NCBI RefSeq assembly: GCF_040869045.1
Contig: NC_090319.1
Coordinates: forward strand, 228,012,490-228,076,489
From: Eurosta solidaginis
Lineage: Eukaryota > Arthropoda > Insecta > Diptera > Tephritidae
DNA length: 64,000 bases
Reading direction: 5' to 3'
Every line of letters begins with the position of its first letter. Within the stretch, counting starts at the first letter, position 1. Positions 20,191 through 31,357 of the stretch are shown piece by piece. The notes under the pieces were generated by a model. The model was given only the letters and a program-made list of their open reading frames with translations. It was not told where the DNA came from and made no database searches. The position numbers and the translations under genes were made by a program.

Positions 20191-21172
20191 TATGTTATTA
20201 TTCGCTATCATCACTTTCATTCGATGAGTCACTTGTGGAATAGTCATGAGCATCAGCAACACTACTGTGAAAGCTTGAAACAACTGGGATATTTATTGAC
20301 TCCTCAACATTATCGGAGGATAGTAAATTTAAGACTTCTGAAGTCAGACATTTAAATTTTTTCTTAGGTATCTCCCAAAAAATGTTAACTAAAGTATCCG
20401 ATATTATAAGCAACATATTCATAAGATCTCTTTTCGTGGCTTCACGCGACTGCTTTTGTGTGTTATCGTCCCTGAATCGTCTCAAATCTTTGTTACGGGC
20501 TTCCTCAGAAAGTTGACCAATAGGTAAAATTGCTGATTTTATAATATCAGTACTATGCACTAAGATTTTATGAACTGTAACAGGCATATTAAACCATGGA
20601 TAGAGATCTATATATAGTTTTTTAGTCTCGACCGCAAATTTTTCAAATCTTTGGATATTTATATTGTACGCAGATGCTAATGCGCGAAGGAGAGTGTCGA
20701 ATCTTTTGATGAGCGTTACATCCAATCCCGTATTCTCAGCACTAGCCTCAGAATTTTCGAACAACCTACGAGCAGTGTTGCCGTCATCGGTATTGCCGAA
20801 ACCTGGTTCTGGTTTATCTACTATCAATCCAAGAACACTTTTACATTTATTCTGGATTTCGTTGGAACGTAGCTTTACACTCTCTTTATCTGCCTCATTC
20901 CTAAGCTGCCATTTTTTTACGTCGAGGCGATAACTTATGTGAAGCAAGCATTCAAAACATCTTATCCATGCATGGAGAGTAGACAAACCAAAACCAAGAT
21001 TATCTAGGTTAGGCGTAAAGTCCCGTAACTCATTATTCATATCTTTTGGAGTGGCACCACAAATATAACACTTTTGTGCCGAAGAAGTTTCAGTAAAAGC
21101 ATTGCAAACTTTTCTGTCAATCATTGTAAGAAACATATTGTGATTTACGGAAACTTTGTATTCTTCGAGCAT

Positions 21173-22178
21173 GTTATGCCGATATCCAAAAATGAAATCG
21201 ACCCTGTAAGTATTCCATCTATAAAGATTGGCTCGCAGGCACTTAGTACCACTGACAAAGTTAAAAATTTAGGCTTTGTATTAAATAACAAATTAACTTC
21301 TTTCGACCACGTTAATAAAGTAGTCCGCAGTGTTTATGTTATACTGCGGACCTTACGCATATCGGCACCGTTCACACCACAGGAAACTCTTCACAAGCTT
21401 GCAATGCAGCTAATTGTACCCCAATTCACATACTTTGAACTTGTGTATACTAAACTTGACTCGGAGTCCGCCAACAAGATCAATGTAACCTTCAATAATG
21501 TTACCAGGTACGTGTATGGGGTAGGTCGATACGATCACATATCACCCTGGAGGGATAAAATTCTGGGATGCAACATCCTTAATTACTTGGCCGCCAGAAA
21601 CTGCATGCTCATGTTTAAACTATTAGAATGTAAGCTCCCCAAGTATCTTTATGACAAACTGCATTTTACCAGGTCTCAAAGAAACCGTAAATTGGTGGTT
21701 CCGATGTTCAAATACTTAGCGTCTAGCAGATTGTTTTTTATTAGCGCTGTTAGACTTTGGAACGCTATTCCCGAATCAATTAAAGTAGGGCTGAATTATA
21801 GCAACTTCAAAAGCATTATACTGAAATACTTCGCAGATGTTGATATTTCTTCTATATTTTGACTAAAATACTATTTCTAAAATAATCTTTATGTCATCTA
21901 ATTTCCTTGCTTCTCCTTTCATTGTTTTCTGTACCTCTGCTATTCATGTGTCTCGATTAATTTGTAATAGTTATAAGATTAATTTAAGTAAGTGCATATA
22001 TTAAACGCATACTTTTATGTCAGTAGGTAAATTTTAGTTTTCTTTAAATTTTTATATTGTGAACTTCCCATTTACATAAAATGTATTAGCATAAGTTTTT
22101 AATGTCAGTTGATGTACATATAAAAGACTTAAGTTCTTAGTTGTACAAATTTGTTAAATAAAATGAAATGAAAAAATG
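21173..22178 (+). mobile_element. Jockey/CR1-group LINE 3' end inserted in the RAG1-like gene
   Basis: The plus-strand LINE splits the minus-strand transposase between the codons for PTKY and MLEEYK. It ends in an AAATAAAATGAAATGAAAAAA tail-like stretch near 22158-22176. ATGT borders both sides (21171-21174 and about 22176), consistent with a very short target duplication. The 5' end is truncated inside the RT post-palm region. Confidence 0.85.
21178..21862 (+). pseudogene. LINE RT post-palm and C-terminal region
   Basis: An open frame runs to a stop at 21862 and encodes the post-palm region of a LINE RT: KVKNLGFVLNNKLTSFDHVN (near 21265), QLIVPQFTYFELVY (near 21410), NNVTRYVYG (near 21490), the CKLPKYLYDKL block and SAVRLWNAIPESIK near 21740. 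It is the same domain order as the C-terminus of the minus-strand LINE at 29776. There is no RNase H or zinc motif. The 3' UTR is about 300 bp. Confidence 0.8.
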
Positions 22179-23299
22179 TACTTTGTTGGCAACAACGGAC
22201 TTATCTCCTCTAAAACTTTGTTCGTTTCAAAAAGAATAAAATCTTTTGTTTCTTTAGAAAAAATAAATTTAATTGGTAGAAGAAGGTCGAGGATTCTGCC
22301 AAACAATGTTACCTTTTTCATCCTGTAATTGAAGAGGAACGAAAGAAAATATAAACAAAAACTCATCAGTGTCAGAACTGCATGTAAACTTTTGCTTATA
22401 TGTGCTATGGCCAGAGCTTCCATCGCAACCCCACTTGCTGATTAAAGTATACGTCAAGTTTGTAGGTAATAAACTAATAAAAACTTCTTGATTTGCTAAA
22501 ACTAAACGCTCAACAGTTTTATCTAATACGGAATGGACTTTAATTTCCGCACGTGTTTCACCCACATCAATTTCATTTGGATAGCATTCTGCCTTAGCTT
22601 TTCTTAGACTATAAAATGATGGATAAACCTTATGGCCTGTCTTGATGCTCCACTTCCAAGTCGTTTTGTACCCATGAGTCGTCGACTTGCTATCTACGTA
22701 GTATGCTAAAGCTTCTACATTGCTCAATTATCTTGCATCTGGCTCACATGTCATCTTTTTGCCGGATATTTGAGTGGTTTCATGTGATTGTGATTCCGCG
22801 TTGATACTTCTGCCGCATAAAGTAACTCACCAGGACTTATAGATTGCAAGAGGTCATCCACTCGACGCCGTTTGGTTTTTTCACTGCAGCTAACAAAGTC
22901 CTTCTTTCGTTTTCCGGGGTCGGGGTTACCTGAAGAAGTGGTTGGTTGATCTGATGGCAACTTTGAATCCACCGTTATTGGAAATGTGAAGTCTGCACTC
23001 GAAAGCCACTCCGAGTTTTTATTCAAAAATCGCTCCTTATGTCTTCCAGAAGTGTTCCACTTTTGATGCAGCTTCGACGAATATGTCGATATTTGTAAGC
23101 TTACTTTTTATCGAATACTCGGCTGCTTCGCTTAAATCGTACTTAAGTACAACAAAATCCAATAATTCTTGATATCTGGTTTCCTTCGAATGTTGAACCC
23201 AAATGTCAAAAAACTCCGTTCTTGGTGCGGTTATACTAAACTGCTTTGTGTTGTTGGTTTTCCGACAGGGTGAATAGCTGAGGATTGTTGTGCTGCCAT

Positions 23300-24184
23300 C
23301 TTAAGTGTCGTTGATCGTTCTGATTTGTTATCCAATGTGAAGTATTTATATTACATTCAAGTATTGGCGTAGATGCTACCAAATGGGGTTGTCTTGTGTA
23401 GCGTTCCTGTGTGGTTATACCTGCATTAGGATTGTTTTGTATGTACCTGTTTTTATGCCTTGGTGACTGGTGCGGTAGGTTGTGGCAGGTTGAAGTCAGT
23501 GATCTTCGCCTTTTTGCTTTTGGTGTGCTCTGGTTGACCTTGCGCGTTTATTTTTGTGTGTTTTATGGCTACGTGTTTGTTCCCTGTACCTGGGAATTGG
23601 TTTTGCCGTTTTTAGATCAGCTTTAAAGGTTCAAATATCTCGTCGGAGCTGGTACGTACATACATCCTATTTTATATGTGGAGATAACAAAATCTACAAA
23701 AAAGAAAATTAAAAATAGATGTGCAAGGAATTCGCAATGATTTTTTTCTTTCTACTATTAGAGAATACTTCCGACTAAATTTAAAAAAAAATTTAGCCCG
23801 GGTGTCCGCGGATGTATGTAACTTTCTTGTCCCTAAAGTTAAAAATATAGAGAAAAAATACCTTTTCTTATTAATAACGAAATGTTAAATATATTGAAAA
23901 TACTCTAATTGCGAAAGAATTACTATTAAAAAATTTTACTTACCTTCGGGCTTAGAATGCATCCAAAAAATTATATAAAAGTGTTCACTTAAAAGAAATA
24001 TGAAGTTAAATATTCAACAAGAATTTTGCAAATTAATCAATGCATTTTACGGTCACTCCTGCCTTCTTACTTCAATTACTCAATATACATATATGAGCAA
24101 AAATATAAAAAAAAGCAGATATCCCGTTATTTTGTTTGTTTTCTTTCATTTCTCATTACACTTTTCTTGTAATAAGAACTTTGT
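23300..24184 (-). other. Transib 5' untranslated region
   Basis: DNA between the probable transposase start and the right terminal repeat. No second gene of the element (for example a RAG2-like kelch protein) is visible. Its small open frames, including a hydrophobic 71-residue one at 23411-23626, have no recognisable features. Confidence 0.5.
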
Positions 24185-24221
24185 TTTTGTCCAGCTAGCT
24201 TGTTCTACACGAAACACTGTG
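24185..24221 (-). repeat. Transib right terminal inverted repeat (RSS-like)
   Basis: On the minus strand CACAGTG (24221-24215), the same 24-bp spacer and ACAAAAACA (24190-24182), which differs at one position from the canonical nonamer ACAAAAACC. It is identical over 37 bp to the left end. Confidence 0.88.
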
Positions 24222-25764
24222 CAGCGACGCAAAATCCAACTATTCGCGAAATCCAAATCTGCAATTTGAAAGTCTAAAAAAAAGGTGAAAAATTTAACTA
24301 CTAACTACTTATGTTGAAGAAATGTGGACTAAAAGCGAAAAATTTGCTTGCCGTCACACGTGTGCCACATAAATGTTCGTACCAACCAAAACAAAGAAAG
24401 AAGAATGCTGAATAAAATAAGTATGTGAAAATTATAGCGGGTGTTGGTATACGTTGCCAGAAAGGAAGCCTACGAAATCCAAAAAAAATAAAAAAAAATT
24501 TTTAATCACAAAAATTACAAAAAAATTTAAAATCCACAAAAAATGTTGAAATCGAAATAAACAAAACTACAAAAATATATAAAATAAAAAAAAAAGTACA
24601 AAATGTAAAAAAAAATTTTTTTAAAATGAAAAAAATAAAAAAAAATCAAAAACTGAAAATTACAAAAAAAATTTCCTAAAAATTCGAAGTCCAAATTTAA
24701 GGTTTGTGGAAAATGTTTAGAAATTAAACAAAACACATTAATTTTAAACAAAAACAATTACTCACAAAAATTACATACATGAAAATCAAAAAAAAAAAAT
24801 AGGAGACGAAATTCATAATTTTCTACACAAAAATTACATGCACTAACTTTTACCAAAAATACAAAATTTACTATGTTACTAAAAATCAAATCTAACATAA
24901 TTGGATAATACATAAAACTTTCACTCTACGAAAAAAAACGATTTCAAAAAAAGAAAAAAAATTATTAATTTTGAACTATATATGTATGTATGTGCATATG
25001 TATGTGCTGGTGCGTACAGTCTTCCGAAAAGCCAGTCCCAGTGATGAATAACGGCGCATAAAATAGCGGCACTAAAACCGTAAAATTATCTGTGTAGAAT
25101 AAAATAACGGCACTAAAGCCGTCAAATCATCTATAAAGCATTAATTAACAACATTAACATTGCGGCACTAAAGCCGAAAAATCACCCTTAATGCAAGTGC
25201 GCAATAAAATAACGGCACTTAAACAGTATCATCGTATATCACAGTACAGCAGAAGAAAAAAAGAGGACAGAACAGCAGGCAGAGCAGCGGCAGCACAGTA
25301 AGGCAGAGGAGCGCAGCAAAGTACAGCAATGTACATATGTATGTATGAATAAAGTTATATTTTAATATATATGTATATTAAATTGATTTTGACATTACAA
25401 TAAAAATTTAAATTTTAATAACCTTTCGAATTTCTACACTTGACAAAAAAAGTTACCATTAAATAATTACAATTTTAATGTTATTGATATCGAAATATAC
25501 ATTTAAACAATTTCATTTAACGAGTTAAAGCGGGGATTACCCTTATTGCATTGCGTTGAAAAAAAACTTGACTGTGAAGCAAATTGGAAATGTTTATAAA
25601 AATGCGAAAAATTATTGCAACTTTTTGACTTGGAAAAAGGATCAGAAGTTCAAAATTGTAGTTTTAATATGAAATTATTTAAAATTATATATAATTAAAT
25701 GAAGTTGAATGAAAATTTTCCCAAATTATTAAATAAATTATAAATTAAAAGTTGCTTTGAAGCA
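24222..25764. other. A-rich and AT-rich noncoding DNA
   Basis: 24470-24970 is dominated by A-runs. A TATGTATG-type microsatellite sits near 24985-25010 and again near 25330. CGGC hairpin repeats occupy 25047-25230, and a CAGCAG/CAGAGCAG-rich patch lies at 25245-25330. No coding frame is credible. Confidence 0.5.
25047..25230. repeat. Four spaced CGGC-ACTAAA-GCCG hairpin units
   Basis: CGGCACTAAAACCG near 25066, CGGCACTAAAGCCG near 25109, CGGCACTAAAGCCG near 25164 and a degraded CGGCACTTAAACAG near 25213 each follow an AATAAAATAACGG-like phrase. They recur at about 43-55 bp spacing and can form 4-bp stems. The array is repeated in the second unit near 37305. Confidence 0.7.
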
Positions 25765-26229
25765 TGCATATTGCTTTGCTGAGATCTGGCTTAAGGAAGA
25801 TAATTATAACTCAGATATCTTCTCGTGTAACTATGTCGTGTATAGGTAAATATCTCATTACGTAGTGCCAGTCTATTTATTTGCTGCTGCTATATTCCGC
25901 CACGTTCGGATATGCATGTTTATACTCAACATAGCTTATCTATATGTAGTGTTTACTCTCAGTTGCGAGATAGGGACCGCCTGGTGGTGCTTGCTGACTT
26001 CAATTTGCCTACAGTAAGTTGGATTGGCAACAGTGAATTAAACTTTTTGACGTCCACCACTCAGCATGATCTTTGTAAGAGTGCTTGATATACATTTACT
26101 ACAATTAAACAATATATTAAATTGCAAAAATAAAATGCTGGATTTGGTATTTGCGGATGACCCTGTGGTATTGCTCTCAAGCGAATTCCCCCATTATCAC
26201 TTCCAGAGGATCCACTTCATCCTACACTT

Positions 26230-27930
26230 GTGGTAATGCTTGATTATGCTCAGCCTGTGTTGTTTGATGCAGCAAAAGTAAAATCTAGCTTTCGATCAAG
26301 ATGTTTTTGTAAGGCAGATTTTAATAAGCTGAATTATCTTATTTCCACCCATGACTGGTCGGATCTATATGCTTGTAAAGATGTCGAGTCAGCAACTTCT
26401 ATTTTTTACAGTTCTCTCGATGGTTTCTTTGCATGCTGTGTACCTCTTCGTCATGGCAATGCTGGAACGGGCAAACCCCCGTGGTTCTCAAGACATCTTG
26501 TAAGTCTATATAATATTAAATCTAGGCTATACAAAGGATTTAAAATATCAGGATCATGCTCCGATTTTTCTAAATATTTAGTTGCTAGATCAAACTTTCA
26601 TCGTTGTGGTTGTTGTTGTAGCGATTAGGTTACTCCCCGAAGGCTTTGGGGAGTGTTATCGATGTGATGGTCCTTTGTCGTATACAGATCCGATACGCTC
26701 CGGTAACACAGCACCATTAAGGTGCTGGCCCGACCATCTCGGAAACGATTTATATGGCCACATTAAACCTTCAGGCCATCCCTCCCTCCCCACCCCCAAG
26801 TTCCATGAGGAGCTTGGGGTCGCCAGAGCCTCGTCTGTTAGTGAAACGGGATTCGCCGCTCGAAGGTGAGGTTGACAATTGGGTTGGAGAAGCTATATAT
26901 TGCGCTACACAACCCCTTGAATCCCAAACTTTCACCTTTTAATCAGCAGTGCTATAAACGTTACTTAAATCGGTGTAAGCTTCAATTTTTTAACAACCCG
27001 AAACAATTCTTTAGTTTTGTCAATTCTAAGAGAAAACCCTCAGGATTTCCATCTGCTTTGGCCTATGGATGTAAGAACGCAAGCTCGGATGATGATGTTG
27101 CCAACTTATTTGCTGAATACTTTAAGTCGACCTCTTCATCTCAACTTTTTCAATCGGATCTCTATCCTTACACCTTAGAAAGTTCTAATTGTATTCTGGT
27201 TCCTGTCGTAGATATAGATACTGTTCTGAAGAGTCTTCTGGAGTTGAAACCAATTACCTCTCCGGGTCCAGATGGTGTTCCTAATTGTGTTCTAAAGTGT
27301 TGCGCTGTCAACTTATCTAAGCCGATCCCTAAATTATTTACACTATCTCTTGAATCTTCTGTATTCCCTTCAATTTGGAAGCAATCATTTATTATTCCCT
27401 TACATAAGAAAGGTAGTAGGTCCAATATCGAGAACTACAGGGGCATAGCTAAACTTTCGGCTATTCCTAAAATGTTTGAAAAGATCATCACCTGCCAAAT
27501 TCAATATGCATGTACTTCTTTATTATCACCCAGCCAACATGGTTTTGTGTGTAGAAGATCAACCACAACCAACTTGTTTGGTTCACCTCTCTAGTCATGG
27601 ATGGATTTTTATCCAATAAGCAAACCGATGTTATTTATACCGACTTCAGCAAAGCATTTGATTCTGTTTTTAACTCATAAACTTGACTTACTGGGTTTTT
27701 CGGAGAATTTATTACTTTGACTTCGCAGCTATATCTTAAATAGAACTCAGCGAGTTATGTTCAAAAACAGTCTCTCAGAGTCGATAGAAGTAACTTCGGG
27801 TGTGCCTCAGGGTAGCCATCTGGGTCCATTACTTTTTACCCTCTTTATAAATGACTTAAGAATGGTTATCTCGTATTCCCGTGTTCTAATGTATGCAGAT
27901 GATGTTAAACTATGCTCAGAAATGTGTGGC
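26230..27930 (+). pseudogene. LINE C linker and reverse transcriptase
   Basis: The part before the insertion encodes the endonuclease-RT linker (LVVMLDYAQPVLF, GKPPWFSRHLVSLYNIKSRLYKGFK). After it the frame 26866-27594 gives QQCYKRYLNRCKLQFFNNPKQFF, then the RT motifs ITSPGPDGVPN (near 27258), FPSIWKQSFIIPLHKKG (near 27365), NYRGIAKLSAIPKMFEK and SPSQHGFVCRRST. A frameshift near 27575 precedes motif A (FSKAFDSV-like near 27645). GVPQGSHLGPLLFTLFINDL (near 27800) and LMYADDVKLCSE (near 27890) complete the palm. The catalytic residues are present but the protein is broken. Confidence 0.85.
26591..26934 (-). mobile_element. SINE-like retroposon with AAC-type tail and 10-bp target duplication
   Basis: CAAACTTTCA at 26591-26600 and 26925-26934 flanks an insertion (26601-26924) that interrupts LINE C. 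On the minus strand it ends GCTACAACAACAACCACAAC, very like the 3' end of LINE family A (GCTACAGCAACAACAACA at 15065-15082). It encodes no protein and has no tRNA-like head. It contains the hairpin CTCCCCGAAGGCTTTGGGGAG (26634-26654). Probably a non-autonomous partner of a LINE with the same tail. Confidence 0.8.
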
Positions 27931-27939
27931 TGAAAAGGC

Positions 27940-29486
27940 TCACATTTTAGTACAAAGTCAAGGTGCAACCTTATATTCCCAGTTCATTGCGTTGCAAGAG
28001 CTGCCAAAAACTAGGGCACACCAAAAAAAGGTGCACCAGCAACCCAATATGCGATAATTGCAACCTTCCGCTTCATAGTCCTGACGCATGCGTCAGAACT
28101 TAATGCGCCGACTGCGTCGAAGAACACCCATCATCGGACCGCAACCGTCCAAAGTTTATCCAAGCCAGAGAAATCCTTATGATTAAAACCATTAAAAAAT
28201 GCAGCCTAAGCGAAGCACGCGTAAAATATAAAAATAGTTTACCACCATCGCAACGCCTAAACACATACGCCAGCACCATAAAAATGGCACATCCACCAAT
28301 ACAGACGCCACAAATCCTAAGGATAAAAAGCTTACCAAAAATAACCACCCTACCGACTCCAATTTACCTACAAACAACACCATTACAAACCACTCTACAA
28401 ATCTAACCGAAAAGCCAAGTTCAAGCACCAACTTTAAAAACAATTCTACTCATTCTCACTGTAAAAACTGTTCAACCCCACAAACTAATAAACTACCTAA
28501 CCAAAAAAGTTCAACATCAGAATCAAAACTTACACAGCTATTGTCACCAATATCCGTTTTCATTCAAAATCTCTTAAAAAATAAAGACTACTACGTCAAA
28601 GACAATGACATCAGCAACAAATCCTTCTCGATGGATTACTCCATAGCGGATCTTTAAACCCAATCTCTGTAAAGCCCCCGCTTCTGTAAAGCTCACCTTT
28701 ACAAAAGACAGAGCACTCCCTTCTCTCCTTCTTTCAATCATGAACCTAAATATTCTCCAGTTTTTTACAACAACTTCACTGAACTAAGCTGCTATTCAAA
28801 CAGCACAACCCAAGTGTTATCGCAATCCAAGAAACCCATTGCCCTCACATTCTAAATCTAGCTTATCTAAATAGTTACTCCATATACTTTGTAAATGCGA
28901 TTTCTAATACTACAGCCAAACAGGGAGGCGGCTTAGTAATAAGGAGCAACATACCACACAAAAAGATCGGCGTAAACTCTCATCTCTAATTGGTGCTGAT
29001 CGAAGTCGAATTAAGCATCAAATTCACCGTGGCATCCATCTATATCCCCCCTTGTGAAAAATTCAGCCACAGAGACTTAACCAACATTTTCGGATCAGTT
29101 AACACCCCTCTTATAGTGCTCAGTGATTTCAACGGTTGGAGCAGCCTATGGGGTGCTACCACCACCAATCGCCGAGGACATATAATAGAAAATGCTATAA
29201 GGTTATCCGGCCTGAGCGTTTGAAATGATGGCAGTCCGACCCACTTTTCCACCCACTCCTCCTTTTCCCATGTAGACATATCTCTTTGCTCTCCTCCATT
29301 GTTTCCACTAATAAAGTGGAACATATTAGATTACCTCCATAACAGTGACCACTTCCCTATAACCCTAAGTTCCTCACTAAATCCTAATATTTCCTATCGC
29401 ACCAAAATTCCTCTTGGATTTTTCTGACTGGGAGAACTTTAAAAAAGACGTTGACCACGAATTAAGAGCCCGTGCTGAACAATTTG
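27940..29486 (+). pseudogene. Jockey-type LINE: Gag zinc knuckles and endonuclease
   Basis: It starts with the C-terminal half of ORF1: VQPYIPSSLRCKSCQKLGH with CCHC knuckles (CKSCQKLGHTKKRC, CDNCNLPLHSPDAC near 27985-28080) and a third CADC block. A Thr/Asn/Pro-rich tail follows. ORF2 begins near 28740 with MNLNILQF. The endonuclease is visible in pieces: VIAIQETH (near 28820), KQGGGLVIRS (near 28920), the frame 28990-29223 with VASIYIPPCEKFSHRDL and LSDFNGWSSLWG (GDFN position with Ser for Gly), then SDHFPI (near 29345). It ends at about 29486 (ELRARAEQFG), where an antisense LINE starts. Confidence 0.8.
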
Positions 29487-31357
29487 GCAAAATTATTTTA
29501 TAGTGCTAGTCAGAACAGTCACAAAAGCGAAAATTCAAAAATATTTCAATATCGTAGATAAACAGTAGATAATTTGTAAACTAAGACATAATGGTTACAT
29601 TATAAATTTATAGAGCTAAGCCTAGGGACGCAGAACAGAAATAAGAATAAAGGACTTTGCAATGGTAATACAGTAATAATTATTAGATTCTATCCTTAGA
29701 GAAAATAGGAGGTGGCAAGAAAAAAAGATAGAAGATCAGTAGGTAAAGAGAGTCAGTTAAAGAAGGAGAGGTGAGTCAGATATAACACAAGATTAATTCT
29801 TTTTTGAAATGCAGTGAATTACTTATTTGTCTTATTCTGGCTGGAAGGGAGTTCCAAAGGCGGATCGAACTAACGAAGAATTGTTGTTCAGAAATTAGCA
29901 TACGATGTTTAACATGTGCAAGAACCATTGTCCTCGTAGAATGAAGAAATTGAAGCCTTCGATATAGGTAATAAGGCTTCTTCGTGTAGATTATCTTATG
30001 TAAGGTAATAAGTGTTCTAACCGTTAAAAGGTTGTCAAAAGAAATGTCTAGCAACTTTTCAGAATAACAGGAAACGTGAACAAGTCTATTCAGCCTGTAA
30101 CATTAAGCTTCTTTTTACTCACAGCGTCACAGTTAGAAAAAATCTCACAGCCGCAGAGGAGCGTAGGTATTAAGTACGCTTTGGATAAAAAATAAATAAA
30201 AAAAATAAAAGTAGTCGAATATGTAGCGCAGTGAAATACTGTGTCAACCACCCAACGGTACTAAAGATATCGTCTTTCCAGGTCAATGTTTTGTTAAAAA
30301 ATATGCCAAGATTTCTTGCCGTGTCAACATATTCTATAACAGAATTTTCAAACATAATATTGTCTAAGCTACCGGCTTTCTGCGGATGACAAAACACTTC
30401 GACTTTCTAGGATTTAGACATTAACCGTTACCCATACACCTATTTGACTAAGGTCATTATTCAAATTACTTATACATGAACTCATACAATCGACAAGACA
30501 GCACGTATACAATGGAACATCGTCAGGATAAATGTGGACGTCACAATACTTAGGGACATGAGGCAGGCCATTAATGTACAATACAAATAACAAAGGATCA
30601 AGGATTGACCCTTGGGGCACACCTCGCGAAACGTCTAACTAGTTTGACTTTCTACTATCTACACATACTGCCTGCGTTCTGCCGTCTAGATAAGATATGA
30701 CTAGGTTGGTTGCATGACTGGAATAATTAAACATGTTTTCCAGCTATTTACGTAGTAGGGTATGGTCAACAGAGTCAACGGTTTTGGAGTGGTCAAGAAG
30801 CGTTAGGAAAGCCGTAATGTTATACAGACCAATTCTAAATATTCTCGCGGATTTTTTTATTCCCGCGGAAAAATTCCTCCAATTCTGTTCTCCTAGGGAG
30901 AACAATAATTGGGGAATAGGAATTTCGAATTTTCGAAGTCAGCTGTTTTGTCAATTGAAATTTCGTTGCACATTTCTTATTTTGTTTAAAATATTGAAAA
31001 GTTTAATTATTGTTGCAAATTTGTTGGAAATTAAGAAATAAAATATAAACAATGCACTGTATTTATTGCATTTCATGTGGTATTCACTGAAATGAGCAAT
31101 GAATTGGTGACACAGCAACATCAACAGCGGAACATAAGAAGAAGACGGTCGCATAACATAAATCTGCCGGAGTTGCCTGCTTTCATTCAGCAAAGCAATT
31201 TTCTGGCGGCCAAGTTAGTTGAATTCGTCCTTCGTCATATGCCAAAATTTATTTAAGCCTTATTAAAAAATCCTTGCGCTATTTCTGGATGGCTGCATCA
31301 GATATGTATACCAAGAGCTCTACCGTTGCTTATGATATACTTTTCGACTTAAAATAA

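Larger units (their letters stand above)
20198..23299 (-). pseudogene. RAG1-like/Transib transposase, split by a LINE
   Basis: On the minus strand a probable ATG at 23299 starts MAAQQSSAIHPVGK. Frameshifts follow, but these segments are clear: RTEFFDIWVQHSKE (near 23210); GKRKKDFVSCSEKTKRRR (near 22890); AYYVDSK; CDGSSGHSTYKQ with the first catalytic Asp near 22423; NPRPSST; then PIKFIFSKET in another frame. A LINE occupies 21173-22178. The open 325-codon stretch 21172-20198 has a CYICGATP zinc site (near 21068), LHAWIRCFECLL, DGNTARRLFEN, VHKILVHSTDII and IGQLSEEARNKD (Glu near 20503). These blocks line up with RAG1 core blocks from CDG through KPNS, YICTLC, NFARKLM and the final Glu region. 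No Asp is visible at LHAWIR, where RAG1 has its second catalytic Asp. The C-terminus is acidic and Ser-rich. Confidence 0.78.
17217..24221 (-). mobile_element. Transib/RAG1-like DNA transposon with RSS-like ends
   Basis: The element is bounded by 37-bp perfect inverted repeats beginning CACAGTG and flanked by a perfect 5-bp duplication CAGCG (17212-17216 and 24222-24226), as expected for Transib. It encodes a minus-strand RAG1-like transposase (23299-20198). Much of its 7,005 bp is later insertions: a piggyBac at 17619-19846 with a SINE inside it, a probable LINE 3' UTR at 19945-20190 and a LINE at 21173-22178. Without those the element would be near 3.5 kb, a normal Transib size. The transposase is frameshifted, so this copy is dead, but both termini look intact. 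A second copy of the 5' end is created by tandem duplication at 34936-36479. Confidence 0.82.
25765..27935 (+). mobile_element. LINE C (Jockey/CR1 group), truncated
   Basis: The plus-strand LINE runs from mid-endonuclease (AEIWLKEDNYNSDIFSCNY near 25785) to just after the RT catalytic box, where it joins Jockey Gag sequence at about 27940. It is broken by frameshifts and by a SINE-like insertion at 26601-26924. Neither a 5' UTR nor a 3' tail is present. Confidence 0.85.

Noticed and set aside
23411..23626. Hydrophobic 71-codon frame inside the Transib 5' region (also 35669-35884)
   Set aside because: Considered as a possible second transposon gene. It is short, has no kelch or zinc features, and is present twice only because of the tandem duplication.
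23300..24184. Search for a RAG2-like partner gene
   Set aside because: No kelch repeats or PHD-like motif are visible on either strand within the element, so it is Transib-like and not ProtoRAG-like.
24527..24757. Phe/Tyr-rich minus-strand frame (also 36785-37015)
   Set aside because: Antisense of A-runs; composition alone explains it.
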